Assembly: GCF_030812315.1 (NCBI RefSeq)
Contig: NZ_JAUSSM010000004.1
Span: forward strand, 248,001 to 312,000
Source of the DNA: Arthrobacter oryzae
Lineage (GTDB): Bacteria > Actinomycetota > Actinomycetes > Actinomycetales > Micrococcaceae
Direction: 5' to 3'
DNA: 64,000 nucleotides
The position numbers and the translations under genes are program-made. The notes under the pieces are model-generated. The model had not been told where the DNA came from. It made no database searches and saw only the letters and a list, made by a program, of their open reading frames with translations. Positions 26,528 to 35,900 of the stretch are shown here, piece after piece (position 1 is the stretch's first letter; every line of letters begins with the position of its first letter).

Positions 26528-28363
26528 CTAGCGGCCCGCCGCGTACCCCTGCGCTCCACGCGGATTGGCCGCGGCCTGCAGCACACCCGTCATTGGATCG
26601 CGCACGACGGCGGACAACCGTCCCAGCGTCCAGTCACCAGCCCGCGTGATTCGGTGGCCCCGACGCTCCAGGCCCGCAATGACGCCGTCGCCCAATCGGT
26701 CCTCAATCACGGCGCCGCCCGGCTCCCAGGTGCGGGGCCAGAATGATCCGGGCATCGACGTCGTGTGGAACGTCGGCGCATCGATGGCCTGCTGAGGCGA
26801 ATAGCCGCCTACGATTGTCCGCAGCAGGTACGGCAACTGCCACTGGTCCTGCTGGTCCCCGCCGGGCGAGCCCAGCGCACTTACCGCGCTGCCGTTCCGA
26901 AGCACGAGCGTTGGCGTCAGCGTGGTGCGGGGGCGCTTCCCCGGGGTCAGCGTGGACGGCGTACCGGGTTCGAGCCAGGTCATCTGAAGCCGCGTGCCGA
27001 GGCAGAAACCCAGTTCGGGAATCGCCGGGGACGATTGCAGCCAGCCGCCTGAAGGAGTCGCAGAGATCATGTTTCCCCAGCGGTCCACCACGTCGATATG
27101 GCACGTATCGCCGCGGGTCTCACCAGTCCCCAGCACGGTCGGCTCACCCACGCCTGCTCCGGAACCGCTACCGCGCAGGACCGACCCGTCGTCGTCGTTC
27201 ACGAGCGCGGGCGGCAAATACTCGGTCCGCAGCGGCGGGTGGAACGGTTCGCGTCCCCGAACCTTGCCGGGCCGGAATTCGAGCGACGCCCGCCCCGTGA
27301 TCAACGCGCGGCGCGTAGCGGCGTACTCGGCGGACAGCAGATAATCGAGCTGAACATCCGCATCGCCGTAGTAGGCCTCCCGGTCCGCGAGCGCCAATTT
27401 CTGTGCCTCAAGGATGGTGTGCGCGCCAAGCTCGGTGGACGGATCAAGGTATTCGTCAGCGAACCCATCCAGGATCGCAAGGGCCTGCAACAGTGCCGGA
27501 CCCTGACCCCACGGGCCGGTCTTCGCGATCGTGTGGCCCCGAAAGCGGAAGGTGGCGGCGGGTTCGTAGCCCGCCTCAAAGTCCGCCAGATCACTCATTT
27601 CCAGCACGCCGCGATGGTCCATGCCGGATGAGTGCCTGTGCGGCGCCTGGACGGACCTCACCATCGCCGTTGCGACGAAGCCCTGACGCCATTCACGGCG
27701 GGCCGCATCGATCCGCGCCTCCCGCGAGGACTCCGTCGCCCCCGCCTCCAGAAGCCGCTCGAGGGACCGCGCGTAGGCCGGATTGCGGAGCAGCTCCCCT
27801 TCGGCCGGGACCCTGCCTGCGGGCATCCACAGTTCGGCCGACGTGGTCCAGTGCTCCCGGAACAGCCCGGAAACGGCGGCGATCGTCGCGCCGACGCGGC
27901 CCAGCACCGGGTGGCCGTCGCGGGCGTACCCGATCGCAAACTCCAGCACCGCTTGCAGCTCCCACGTCCCATGGTCGCGCAGCAGCAGAAGCCAGGCGTC
28001 GACGGCGGCAGGCACCGCTGCAGCCAGGGCACCCGAGCCGGGGACCAATTCCAGGCCTTCCGAACGATAGTGTTCGGGCGTTGCTCCGGCGGGCGCGGGA
28101 CCCTGCCCCATCAGGACCACCGGTCGGCCTGGGTCCTCGGCGGTGACGAACACACCGGTCATGTCCCCGCCCGGACCGTTCAGGTGCGGCTCGACAACGT
28201 GGAGCACAAACGCCCCGGCGGCAGCGGCGTCGAACGCGTTCCCGCCGCGTTCCAGCACCGCCTGCGCGGCCGCCGTCGCGATCCAGTGCGTTGAAGCGCT
28301 CATCCCAAAGGTGCCCTGCAGGGTGGGGCGCGTGGTGAACGGATCGGGCCGGGTGAAAGTCAT
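26528..28363 (-). CDS. gamma-glutamyltransferase-family Ntn hydrolase
   Basis: A 611-residue proenzyme-like protein of the GGT family. ERGGNAFDAAAA near residue 39 and HLNGPGGDM are family signatures. The autocleavage nucleophile is probably Thr420 in GDTCHIDVVD, followed by GNMISATPSGGW and PRTTLTPTLV and GSPGGDQQ. No signal peptide is seen, so it is likely cytoplasmic, unlike secreted glutathione-degrading GGTs; cephalosporin-acylase-like or other amide substrates are possible. It starts 3 bp after the stop of tex on the same strand and is probably co-transcribed with it. Confidence 0.9.
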   Translation of the reverse strand: MTFTRPDPFTTRPTLQGTFGMSASTHWIATAAAQAVLERGGNAFDAAAAGAFVLHVVEPHLNGPGGDMTGVFVTAEDPGRPVVLMGQGPAPAGATPEHYRSEGLELVPGSGALAAAVPAAVDAWLLLLRDHGTWELQAVLEFAIGYARDGHPVLGRVGATIAAVSGLFREHWTTSAELWMPAGRVPAEGELLRNPAYARSLERLLEAGATESSREARIDAARREWRQGFVATAMVRSVQAPHRHSSGMDHRGVLEMSDLADFEAGYEPAATFRFRGHTIAKTGPWGQGPALLQALAILDGFADEYLDPSTELGAHTILEAQKLALADREAYYGDADVQLDYLLSAEYAATRRALITGRASLEFRPGKVRGREPFHPPLRTEYLPPALVNDDDGSVLRGSGSGAGVGEPTVLGTGETRGDTCHIDVVDRWGNMISATPSGGWLQSSPAIPELGFCLGTRLQMTWLEPGTPSTLTPGKRPRTTLTPTLVLRNGSAVSALGSPGGDQQDQWQLPYLLRTIVGGYSPQQAIDAPTFHTTSMPGSFWPRTWEPGGAVIEDRLGDGVIAGLERRGHRITRAGDWTLGRLSAVVRDPMTGVLQAAANPRGAQGYAAGR

Positions 28364-28366
28364 GGG

Positions 28367-30997
28367 CTACTTTCCCAGGCCGGCCTTGCGCAGTGCCTCG
28401 GCCATGGCGGTGTTGACCGGGGCGGGCTTGGGCGGCGGCGTCCGCTTGGCGTCGGCACGGTCGTTCCTCGCGGGGCGGCCGTCGTTCCTCGCAGGCCGGG
28501 CGTCGCTCCCCGGCCGCGGTGCACTGTTGCCCTGCCGCGGCGCACTGCTCCCCTGCCGCCCGCCGGCAGCAGCCGGCCGGCCGTCGGAAGGTGCCGGTTC
28601 GTCGTCGAGCCTCAATGTGAGCGAGATGCGCTTCCGCTCAGGATCGGCCTCGAGGACCTTGACCCGCACCACCTGCCCGGACTTCACCACTTCGCGCGGA
28701 TCGGACACGAAGCGGTTGGCCAGCGCAGACACGTGCACCAGCCCGTCCTGGTGCACGCCGACGTCCACGAACGCCCCGAACGCGGCCACGTTGGTGACGG
28801 TTCCCTCCAGAATCATTCCGGGCCGGAGGTCGGAGATCTTCTCGATCCCTTCCGAGAACTTGGCCGCTGCGAAGGCCGGCCGTGGATCCCGGCCGGGCTT
28901 CTCCAGCTCGGAAATAATGTCCTGCACGGTGGGCAGGCCGAATGCGCCCTCAACGAAGTCCTGCGGGTTGAGCGCCGCGAGGCTGCCGGCACCCGTCGCG
29001 CCAAAGGCTGCCTTGCCGGCAGTTGCCGTTCCGCCTGCGGCGGCGAGGATCTTGCGCGCCACCGGGTAGGCCTCCGGGTGCACACTGGACGCGTCCAGCG
29101 GCTCTGCTCCCCCGGTAATCCGCAGGAAGCCCGCGCACTGTTCGAACGCCTTGGCGCCCAGCCGCGGCACTTTCTTCAGCTCACTCCGCTTGGCAAAGGG
29201 CCCGTGCTCGTTCCGGTACGCCACGATGTTCTCGCTCAGCAGCGGTCCGACGCCGGCCACGCGGCTCAGCAATGCGGGCGACGCCGTGTTGACGTCCACC
29301 CCAACAGCGTTGACGCAGTCCTCCACCACGGCATCCAGGCTGCGGTCCAGCTTCGCGGCCGTGACATCGTGCTGGTACTGCCCGACGCCGATCGACTTGG
29401 GCTCGATCTTCACCAGTTCCGCCAGCGGATCCTGCAGGCGCCGGGCGATGGACACAGCCCCGCGCAGGGAAACATCCATACCGGGCAGCTCGGCAGCAGC
29501 CAGAGCCGACGCCGAGTACACGGACGCTCCAGCCTCGGACACCACGAGCTTTTCGGGCGCCCGGGTTCCGGGCGCTCCGGTCCCCGATTGCCCCGCAGTT
29601 TGCCCTGCCCCGGACTCCGCTGACAGCTTCTTGATCAGTTCGAGGGCAAGCTTGTCGGTCTCCCGTGATGCGGTCCCGTTGCCGATCGCCACGAGTTCGA
29701 CGGCGTGCTGGCGCGCCAGCCGGACCAGCGTGGCCAGGGCTTCGTCCCATTTCCGTGCCGGGGCGTGCGGGTAGACAGTGTCTGTGGCCACCACCTTGCC
29801 CGTCCCGTCCACCACCGCCACCTTCACGCCGGTGCGCAGCCCGGGATCCAGTCCGAGGGTGGCCCTGTTCCCGGCCGGGGCAGCCAGCAGCACGTCGCGA
29901 AGGTTGGCGGCGAAAACCCGGACCGCTTCGTCTTCCGCCGCGGCGAACATCCGGCCGCGCAGGTCGGCCGTCAGCCGGGCCAGCACCCGCGAGCGCCACG
30001 CCACCTGCGCCGTCTGCAGGAGCCACTCGTCGGCGGGCCGGCCGCGGTCCGCAACCCCGAGGAACCTGGCCACGGCGGATTCGTACCGGCCGCGGGCGGC
30101 GGCCAGGGCGTCGTCGTCGGACGGTTCAGCTTCGGCGAGATCCAGCTCCAGCACCCCGTCCTTTTCCCCGCGGAGCAGCGCCAGGACACGGTGCGACGGC
30201 ATCCCGGACGGCGCCTGAGAAAACTCGAAGTAGTCCTTGAACTTCTGGCCCTCGGTCTCCTGGCCCTTCTTTACCCGGGACACCATGCGGCCCTGGGTCC
30301 AGAGCCTTTCACGGAGGCTGGCGGCGAGGTCGGGGTCCTGCGCCACCCGCTCCACCAGGATGGACCGGGCGCCCGCCAGCGCCGCGGCGGCGTCGTCGAT
30401 GGAGTGTTCAGCGTTCAGGTACTTGGCGGCCTCGCGCTCCGGATCCAGTTCCGGGCGCTTGAGCAGCGCATCGGCGAGCGGCTCCAGCCCCGCCTCGCGG
30501 GCGATCTGAGCCTTGGTCCGCCGCTTGGTCTTGAACGGGAGGTAAATGTCTTCGAGTCGGGACTTGGTATCGGCGTCGACGACGGCGGCCTGCAGTTCCG
30601 GTGTCAGCTTGCCCTGGGAGGCTATCGCCTCCAGGACGGTCCGACGGCGGTCCTCCAGTTCGCGGAGGTACCGTAGCCGCTCCTCGAGCTCGCGGAGCTG
30701 CGTGTCGTCCAGGGTCCCGGTGGCTTCCTTGCGGTACCGGGCGATGAAGGGAACCGTCGAGCCGCCGTCGAGCAGTTCCACCGCTGCCTTGACCTGCCAG
30801 GCCTTCACGCCCAGTTCGCGGGCGATCTGGGCCGCGATCTGTTCCGCCACGGCGTCGGCTGTCTTTCCGGCGGGCTTGCCGGTGGTCTTGCCGGCCGGCT
30901 GGTCGGCTGCCAGGGCGGCAGTTTTTCCGGGCATCGCGGCGCCCGGAGTTGCGGGGGACGGGGAAGGGCGCTGCGGGATGTGGTTCACCCAGAACAT
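28367..30997 (-). CDS. tex: Tex-family RNA-binding transcription accessory protein
   Basis: An 876-residue protein, slightly longer than usual (about 775) because of an Ala/Lys/Gly-rich N-terminal tail and a basic C-terminal tail (residues about 800-876, Arg/Pro/Gly-rich). Domain order is standard: an N-terminal helical domain with VPFIARYRKEATG, a YqgF/RNase H-like domain with GLDPGLRTGVKVAVVD, helix-hairpin-helix repeats (GVDVNTASPALL, GVGPLLSENI) and one S1 domain near residues 720-795. ATG 30997 has AAGG 4 nt upstream; ATG 30934 is an alternative. Tex binds RNA and affects transcription or RNA decay. Confidence 0.94.
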   Translation of the reverse strand: MFWVNHIPQRPSPSPATPGAAMPGKTAALAADQPAGKTTGKPAGKTADAVAEQIAAQIARELGVKAWQVKAAVELLDGGSTVPFIARYRKEATGTLDDTQLRELEERLRYLRELEDRRRTVLEAIASQGKLTPELQAAVVDADTKSRLEDIYLPFKTKRRTKAQIAREAGLEPLADALLKRPELDPEREAAKYLNAEHSIDDAAAALAGARSILVERVAQDPDLAASLRERLWTQGRMVSRVKKGQETEGQKFKDYFEFSQAPSGMPSHRVLALLRGEKDGVLELDLAEAEPSDDDALAAARGRYESAVARFLGVADRGRPADEWLLQTAQVAWRSRVLARLTADLRGRMFAAAEDEAVRVFAANLRDVLLAAPAGNRATLGLDPGLRTGVKVAVVDGTGKVVATDTVYPHAPARKWDEALATLVRLARQHAVELVAIGNGTASRETDKLALELIKKLSAESGAGQTAGQSGTGAPGTRAPEKLVVSEAGASVYSASALAAAELPGMDVSLRGAVSIARRLQDPLAELVKIEPKSIGVGQYQHDVTAAKLDRSLDAVVEDCVNAVGVDVNTASPALLSRVAGVGPLLSENIVAYRNEHGPFAKRSELKKVPRLGAKAFEQCAGFLRITGGAEPLDASSVHPEAYPVARKILAAAGGTATAGKAAFGATGAGSLAALNPQDFVEGAFGLPTVQDIISELEKPGRDPRPAFAAAKFSEGIEKISDLRPGMILEGTVTNVAAFGAFVDVGVHQDGLVHVSALANRFVSDPREVVKSGQVVRVKVLEADPERKRISLTLRLDDEPAPSDGRPAAAGGRQGSSAPRQGNSAPRPGSDARPARNDGRPARNDRADAKRTPPPKPAPVNTAMAEALRKAGLGK

Positions 30998-31114
30998 TTT
31001 GCCTTACCGGACCGACACTATGGCACGGGCTGCGCGAGATTGGGTCTACCGGGCCCGGGGCATAAGTGATGTAGTGGCAGTAGGAAGGCCAGCAACCAAC
31101 GGAGGCGGTCCATT

Positions 31115-31411
31115 ATGCAGGAGTTGCTCATTATCCTTCAGGACGGCTTTGAGGAGGACAATGTCACCGTCTTCGTTAATGGCAAGCAGGCCAGGCGCGA
31201 CACCGATCTCTCCACCAATCCGCTCTTGGGCATAGCAGAGGAGGTCGCAATCGAGCTTCCGGCGCGCGGGGCCACCATCGGCGTCGAAGTCACCAGCCGG
31301 GGTCTGGCCGGCGGCGTCAAGCTCAGCGGACGGCCGAAGAGCCTCCTCGTGTCCATCGAGGAAGGCAAACTGGTGATTCGGGAAGGAACCGGACGCGAGG
31401 CCTTCCTGTAG
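31115..31411 (+). CDS. conserved small hypothetical protein
   Basis: A 98-residue soluble product rich in Val/Glu/Gly beta-strand patterns, including LSTNPLLGIAEEVAIELP and a regular C-terminal half (SLLVSIEEGKLVIREG). GGAGG about 9 nt before ATG 31115 supports translation. It has no Cys, no signal and no known motif. It is a single-gene unit, divergent from tex and followed by a strong palindromic hairpin. Confidence 0.7.
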   Translation: MQELLIILQDGFEEDNVTVFVNGKQARRDTDLSTNPLLGIAEEVAIELPARGATIGVEVTSRGLAGGVKLSGRPKSLLVSIEEGKLVIREGTGREAFL

Positions 31412-31424
31412 CTTGCGGTCCACC

Positions 31425-31452
31425 GGAGACCCGGCGCAGGAGACCCGGCGCA
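31425..31452. repeat. 14-bp perfect tandem duplication
   Basis: GGAGACCCGGCGCA occurs twice in a row, 14 bp after the stop of the small gene ending at 31411. It is non-coding. Confidence 0.8.
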
Positions 31453-31476
31453 AGTAAACACCGGCAGACAGGGACG

Positions 31477-31531
31477 AGCGCCAACTGACCGAGCGCCGCG
31501 AACGGTTCGCGGCGCTCGGTCAGTTGGCGCT
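31477..31531. terminator. 55-bp perfect palindrome, bidirectional terminator
   Basis: Two perfectly complementary 27-bp arms (31477-31503 and 31505-31531) surround one central G at 31504. There is no T run on either side. It lies between the convergent genes ending at 31411 and 31568, so a U-independent bidirectional terminator is the simplest reading. Confidence 0.8.
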
Positions 31532-31567
31532 GGGTCAGTTGCAGTCAGCCGGTGCTTTCATCCGGCC

Positions 31568-32005
31568 TTAGGCCATGTTCTCCATGGGCCTTTTTTCCGA
31601 AATGTGTTCCACCAGTTCGCCGACGCGCTCTTCCGAGTAGTTGCGTGCAATGTCGCCCTGGCTGATGATGCCCACCAGCTTGTGGTCGGAAATGACAGGC
31701 AGGCGCCTGATCTGGTACTGCTCCATCACTGCGATGGCTTCGTCGATGTTGGCGTCAGCATCGATCCAGCGCAGATTGCCCTGGGCCAGATCGATGGCCC
31801 TGACTTCCCTGGCGTCCAGGCCCTCGGCAACGCACCGGAGTACGATGTCGCGGTCGGTGATGAGTCCCTTGAGTTTGCCTTCGCTGCCGCAGATCGGCAG
31901 CGATCCACAGTCAAGGTCACGCATCATTACAGCTGCTTCCTGCAGCGTCTGATCCTCCTTGACGCACTGTGCGTTGGTGGTCATGAATTCACGTACGACG
32001 CTCAT
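31568..32005 (-). CDS. two-CBS-domain protein
   Basis: A 145-residue protein made of a CBS pair: domain one about residues 8-65 (LQEAAVMMRDLDCGSLPIC, GLITDRDIVLR), domain two about 75-130 (IDEAIAVMEQYQIRRLPVI, LVGIISQGDIAR). Such stand-alone pairs bind adenine nucleotides or related ligands. ATG 32005 is chosen because AAGGAGGACTG precedes it; the open frame runs further up to 32083 without support. No partner gene is adjacent, so the regulated target is unknown. Confidence 0.9.
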   Translation of the reverse strand: MSVVREFMTTNAQCVKEDQTLQEAAVMMRDLDCGSLPICGSEGKLKGLITDRDIVLRCVAEGLDAREVRAIDLAQGNLRWIDADANIDEAIAVMEQYQIRRLPVISDHKLVGIISQGDIARNYSEERVGELVEHISEKRPMENMA

Positions 32006-32227
32006 CAGTCCTCCTTCATCGGTTGGGGTTCGACGCAGGGGCCTCGGCTCCGGCGCCGATGCTGTCAGCCTACGCCCGGGCAAACGCCCTGACTAGGCTC
32101 AATCATGGTTCGTCGGACCGCGGATCAGGACGGCGCGCCCGGGCCGGTTTGGGGTCGATTTTTGCCTACAAACAGGGCCTGGACCATCTCGTTCCACTGC
32201 CGTCTTGCTTAAGTTGAAGATGCCCGC

Positions 32228-32689
32228 CTACTCGGCGATGTCCTCAGCCCACAGCGCCGGGTGGTCCTGCTGGAAGCTGAGCATCATGTCCTCGCAGCGC
32301 TGGTCGTCCAGCACCAGCACTTCCACCCCGCGCGAGCGCAGGAGCTCAAACTCGCCGGCGAACGTCCGGGCCTCCCCCACCACCACCCTGGGAATCTTGA
32401 ACTGGATGATCGTCCCTGTGCACATCGCACACGGGGCCAGCGTGGTGTACAGCGTGGTGTCCCGGTAACTCTTTTGCCGGCCGGCTGCCCGGAGCGCGGC
32501 CATCTCGCCGTGGGCGATCGGATCGCCGTGCTGCACGCGTTCGTTGTGCCCGCTGGCGATCACTTCGCTCCCCCTCGCCAGCGCAGCCCCGATGGGTATG
32601 CCGCCTTCACTGAGGCTCTTTTGTGCTGCCCGGACGGCAGCTTCGAAAGCGGCTTCGTCGAATGCAGTAAAGGCAATCTGCTCAGTCAT
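32228..32689 (-). CDS. yeast-type (Fcy1-like) cytosine deaminase
   Basis: A 153-residue zinc deaminase of the CDA fold. Zinc ligands and catalytic acid are His60/Glu62 (HGEMAAL) with Cys87 and Cys90 (PCAMC). Beyond these, TTLYTTLAPCAMCTGTII, PRVVVGE and the end WAEDIAE closely follow Saccharomyces Fcy1, which suggests cytosine to uracil activity in pyrimidine salvage; other small amino-heterocycles remain possible. ATG 32689 with TGGGGAAC before it gives the length of Fcy1; the upstream in-frame start at 32725 adds 12 residues. It is a single gene. Confidence 0.85.
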   Translation of the reverse strand: MTEQIAFTAFDEAAFEAAVRAAQKSLSEGGIPIGAALARGSEVIASGHNERVQHGDPIAHGEMAALRAAGRQKSYRDTTLYTTLAPCAMCTGTIIQFKIPRVVVGEARTFAGEFELLRSRGVEVLVLDDQRCEDMMLSFQQDHPALWAEDIAE

Positions 32690-32954
32690 GTTCCCCAGTT
32701 CGGTCTCGGCGGTTCGGGTCGGCAATCCAGCGGGCCCTGGGTTGTTGGGCTTTCAGTGCCTGGTGCTTCTCAGACCATACGCCGGCGGTGCGAACCCCGA
32801 CCAGACCCCACGGCCCTTGGGCGTGGCTCTCAGATCCGGTCCCGGGTGGTCACCGCGGCGGTGAATTTCCCGGCGGCCCAATAATGTCCGGGGGCTTTGG
32901 TAGCTTGGCTATAGGACATCAACGGCAACACGATATCGACGGCAACGAGGCGCA

Positions 32955-35900
32955 GTGTTTCTTCTTGAACCGCAAGCACCGGATCTGGATCAGGATCTGG
33001 TCTTCTCCGCGAGCGATCTCGTCATCGCGGCCACGTGCGAGTATCAGCTGCTGCGCAAGCTGGACGAAAAACTGGGCCGGTCCCCCAAAGCGGAGTTCGA
33101 GGCCGACGAAATGCTGGCGCGCACAGCGAAGCTTGGTGACATCCACGAGCACAAGGTCCTGGACAAGTTCCTGGAAGAGTTCGGCCCGTGGGATCCCGCC
33201 ACCGGCCGAGGTGTGTACGACGTCGCGGCCGCCGGGGCCATGGACCGCACCACCCTGCAGGCCAAGCATGCCGAATCCGTTCATGCCCTGCGGGCAGGGG
33301 CGGACGTCGTCTTCCAGGCGGCTTTCTTCGACGGCCGCTTCCACGGCCGTTCCGACTTCCTGGTCAAGCAGGCCGACGGCAGCTACGCCGTGTACGACAC
33401 CAAACTCGCCCGCCACGCCAAGGTGACGGCGTTGCTCCAGTTAGCCGCGTACGGCGACCAGCTTCTCCACGCAGGAATTGCGCCGGACCCTGCGGTCACG
33501 CTGATCCTGGGCGCCACGGTGGATATGCCCGAAGGCGGCTTCGACTACGTTCGGAGCAGCCACAAACTGGCGGACATCCTGCCGGTCTTCCGCGAAAGGA
33601 GGGACCGGTTCCTGGCGCTCACTGCCGGCCACCGCAACCAGTCCGACGTCGTCAGCTGGGGCGCGTCCGGCGTCGTGGCCTGCGGCCGTTGCGATTACTG
33701 CCAGGAACAAGTAAAAGCCACTGATGATCTCCTCCTGGTGGCACGGATGAACTCGTCCCAGCGGAAGAAACTTCACGCGCAAGGGATCTTCACGGTCAAG
33801 CAGCTGGCAGACGCCACGTTGCCCGGAGCCAACGCCTCGCTACTGCGTATGCAGGATCAGGCCAGGATGCAAAGCAATGCCGGAACGGCGGAGGGATCCG
33901 TCAGTTACGTCAAGGACGGTGAACAGCACTGCATTAGCTACCGTGTAATCCCGGAGAACACGCTGGCGGAGATTCCCCCGCCGAGCCCCGGAGACATCTT
34001 CTTCGACTTCGAAGGGGACCCGCTGTGGCAGGACAGCGCCACCGGGGTCTGGGGGCTTGAGTACCTTTTCGGGGTCATTGAAGCACCGCTGGAGCCTGGG
34101 GGCACTACCGTTTTCAAGCCGTTCTGGGCACACAGCCGAGCGGCGGAGAAGCAGGCGTTCCTGGATTTCCTGGACTACGTGGAGAACAGGCGGCGCAGGT
34201 ATCCCGACATGCACGTCTACCACTACGCCGCCTATGAGAAGACCGCCCTCCGCAAACTGTCGGTCATGCACGTCGCAGGGGAGGACACCGTGGACAACTG
34301 GCTGCGGGACGGGCTCCTGGTGGACCTGTACCAGACCGTCCGGAACAGCATCCGCGTCTCCGAGAACTCCTACAGCATCAAAAAACTCGAGCCACTCTAC
34401 ATGGGCAACAACCTCCGCTCCGGGGATGTGAAGGACGCCGGCGCCTCGGTTGTGGCCTATGCCGACTATTGCGAAGCGCGCGACGCCGGGCTGGACGGGG
34501 ATGCAGCAACAATCCTCGCCGGCATCTCCGACTACAACGAATACGATTGCCTCTCCACCCTGGAACTCCGCAATTGGCTACTGCGGCTGGCCGGCGAGCG
34601 CGGCATCGGCACCGCACCGGGGAGCAAAAAGACTGCAGGAAATTTAGGGCTAGCGGCACCTGACTCCGATGATGGTGCCGCGCCCAGGCGGTCTGAACTC
34701 GCCATCAGAGCCTTCCTGCACCGGGCAGCGGAGTTCCGCGCCGAAGGTGCAGCGGCTGGCACCCTCCGTGCCGCCGGTGGGCACGGCGGCACGGACCCCG
34801 ACGTTCAAGCCGTGGCCATGGTGGACGCGGCCGTCAGCTACCACCGGCGTGAGCGCAAGGCCTTTTGGTGGGCACACTTCGACCGCTGCGAAAACGGACC
34901 CGACACCCATCAGCAGGACCGCAACGTCTTCCTCGTGGAGGAGGCCCGCATCCTCGATGACTGGCAAAAGGCCGGCACAAAGCTCCCGGAGCGCAGGGTG
35001 CAGCTGACCGGCACGGTGAGCGCCGGTTCGGACCTCCGCGAGGGCAGCCGGTGGTTCCGGATGTACGACCGACCGCTGCCGGCCGGGCTGGAGGGCGCGG
35101 GAAGCGACGGCTCCGGGCGCAATGGCCTGTTCGGGACAGAGGTCCTGGAGCTCGGCCACGAAGACGGCCGGGATACCGTGGTGATCCTGGACAGGCTGCC
35201 CCGGAAAATCGAACCTCACAACAGCCTGCCCGTCGCCCTCACCGAGGACCGGCCGATCCCCACCAAGAGCTTGGAGGAGGCGCTGGCGCTGCTGGCAGAC
35301 CAGGTCGCAGCCGGGCTTCCCGACGGCACGGCAGCAGCCCTGGGGAAACCCGCGTTCCGGAATCATCCGGCCCTGGACCTCGTGCGCCGGGTTCCGCCGC
35401 GGCTGGTGACAGGAGGGTCGCTGCCAGCACCGGCCGGCGGCCCGGACCGCTTCATCGACGCCATCACGGCCGCCGTAGAAGCGCTCGACCATTCGTACCT
35501 GGCCGTCCAGGGTCCGCCGGGTACCGGCAAGACACACGTCGGTTCCCACGTCATTGCACGGCTGGTGGCCCGGGGCTGGAAGGTGGGAGTTGTTGCCCAG
35601 TCGCACGCTGTGGTGGAGAACCTTCTCTGCACGGCCGTGGAAAAGGCGGGAGTGGACCCGCTCAGGGTAGCCAAAGACGTGAAGCACGATGATTCCCTGC
35701 CGTGGGACCACCGGGCGGCCGCTGATGTGGACAGGTTGCTCAACACCCCGGGCGGGGCCCTGGTGGGCGGCACCGCCTGGACCATGACCGGCGCCACCGT
35801 GCCCGCGGGGTCTTTGGACCTGCTCGTGATCGATGAAGCCGGGCAGTTCTCGCTCGCCAACACCCTGGCTGTTGCGCAGGCCAGCCCGCGGCTGCTGCTG

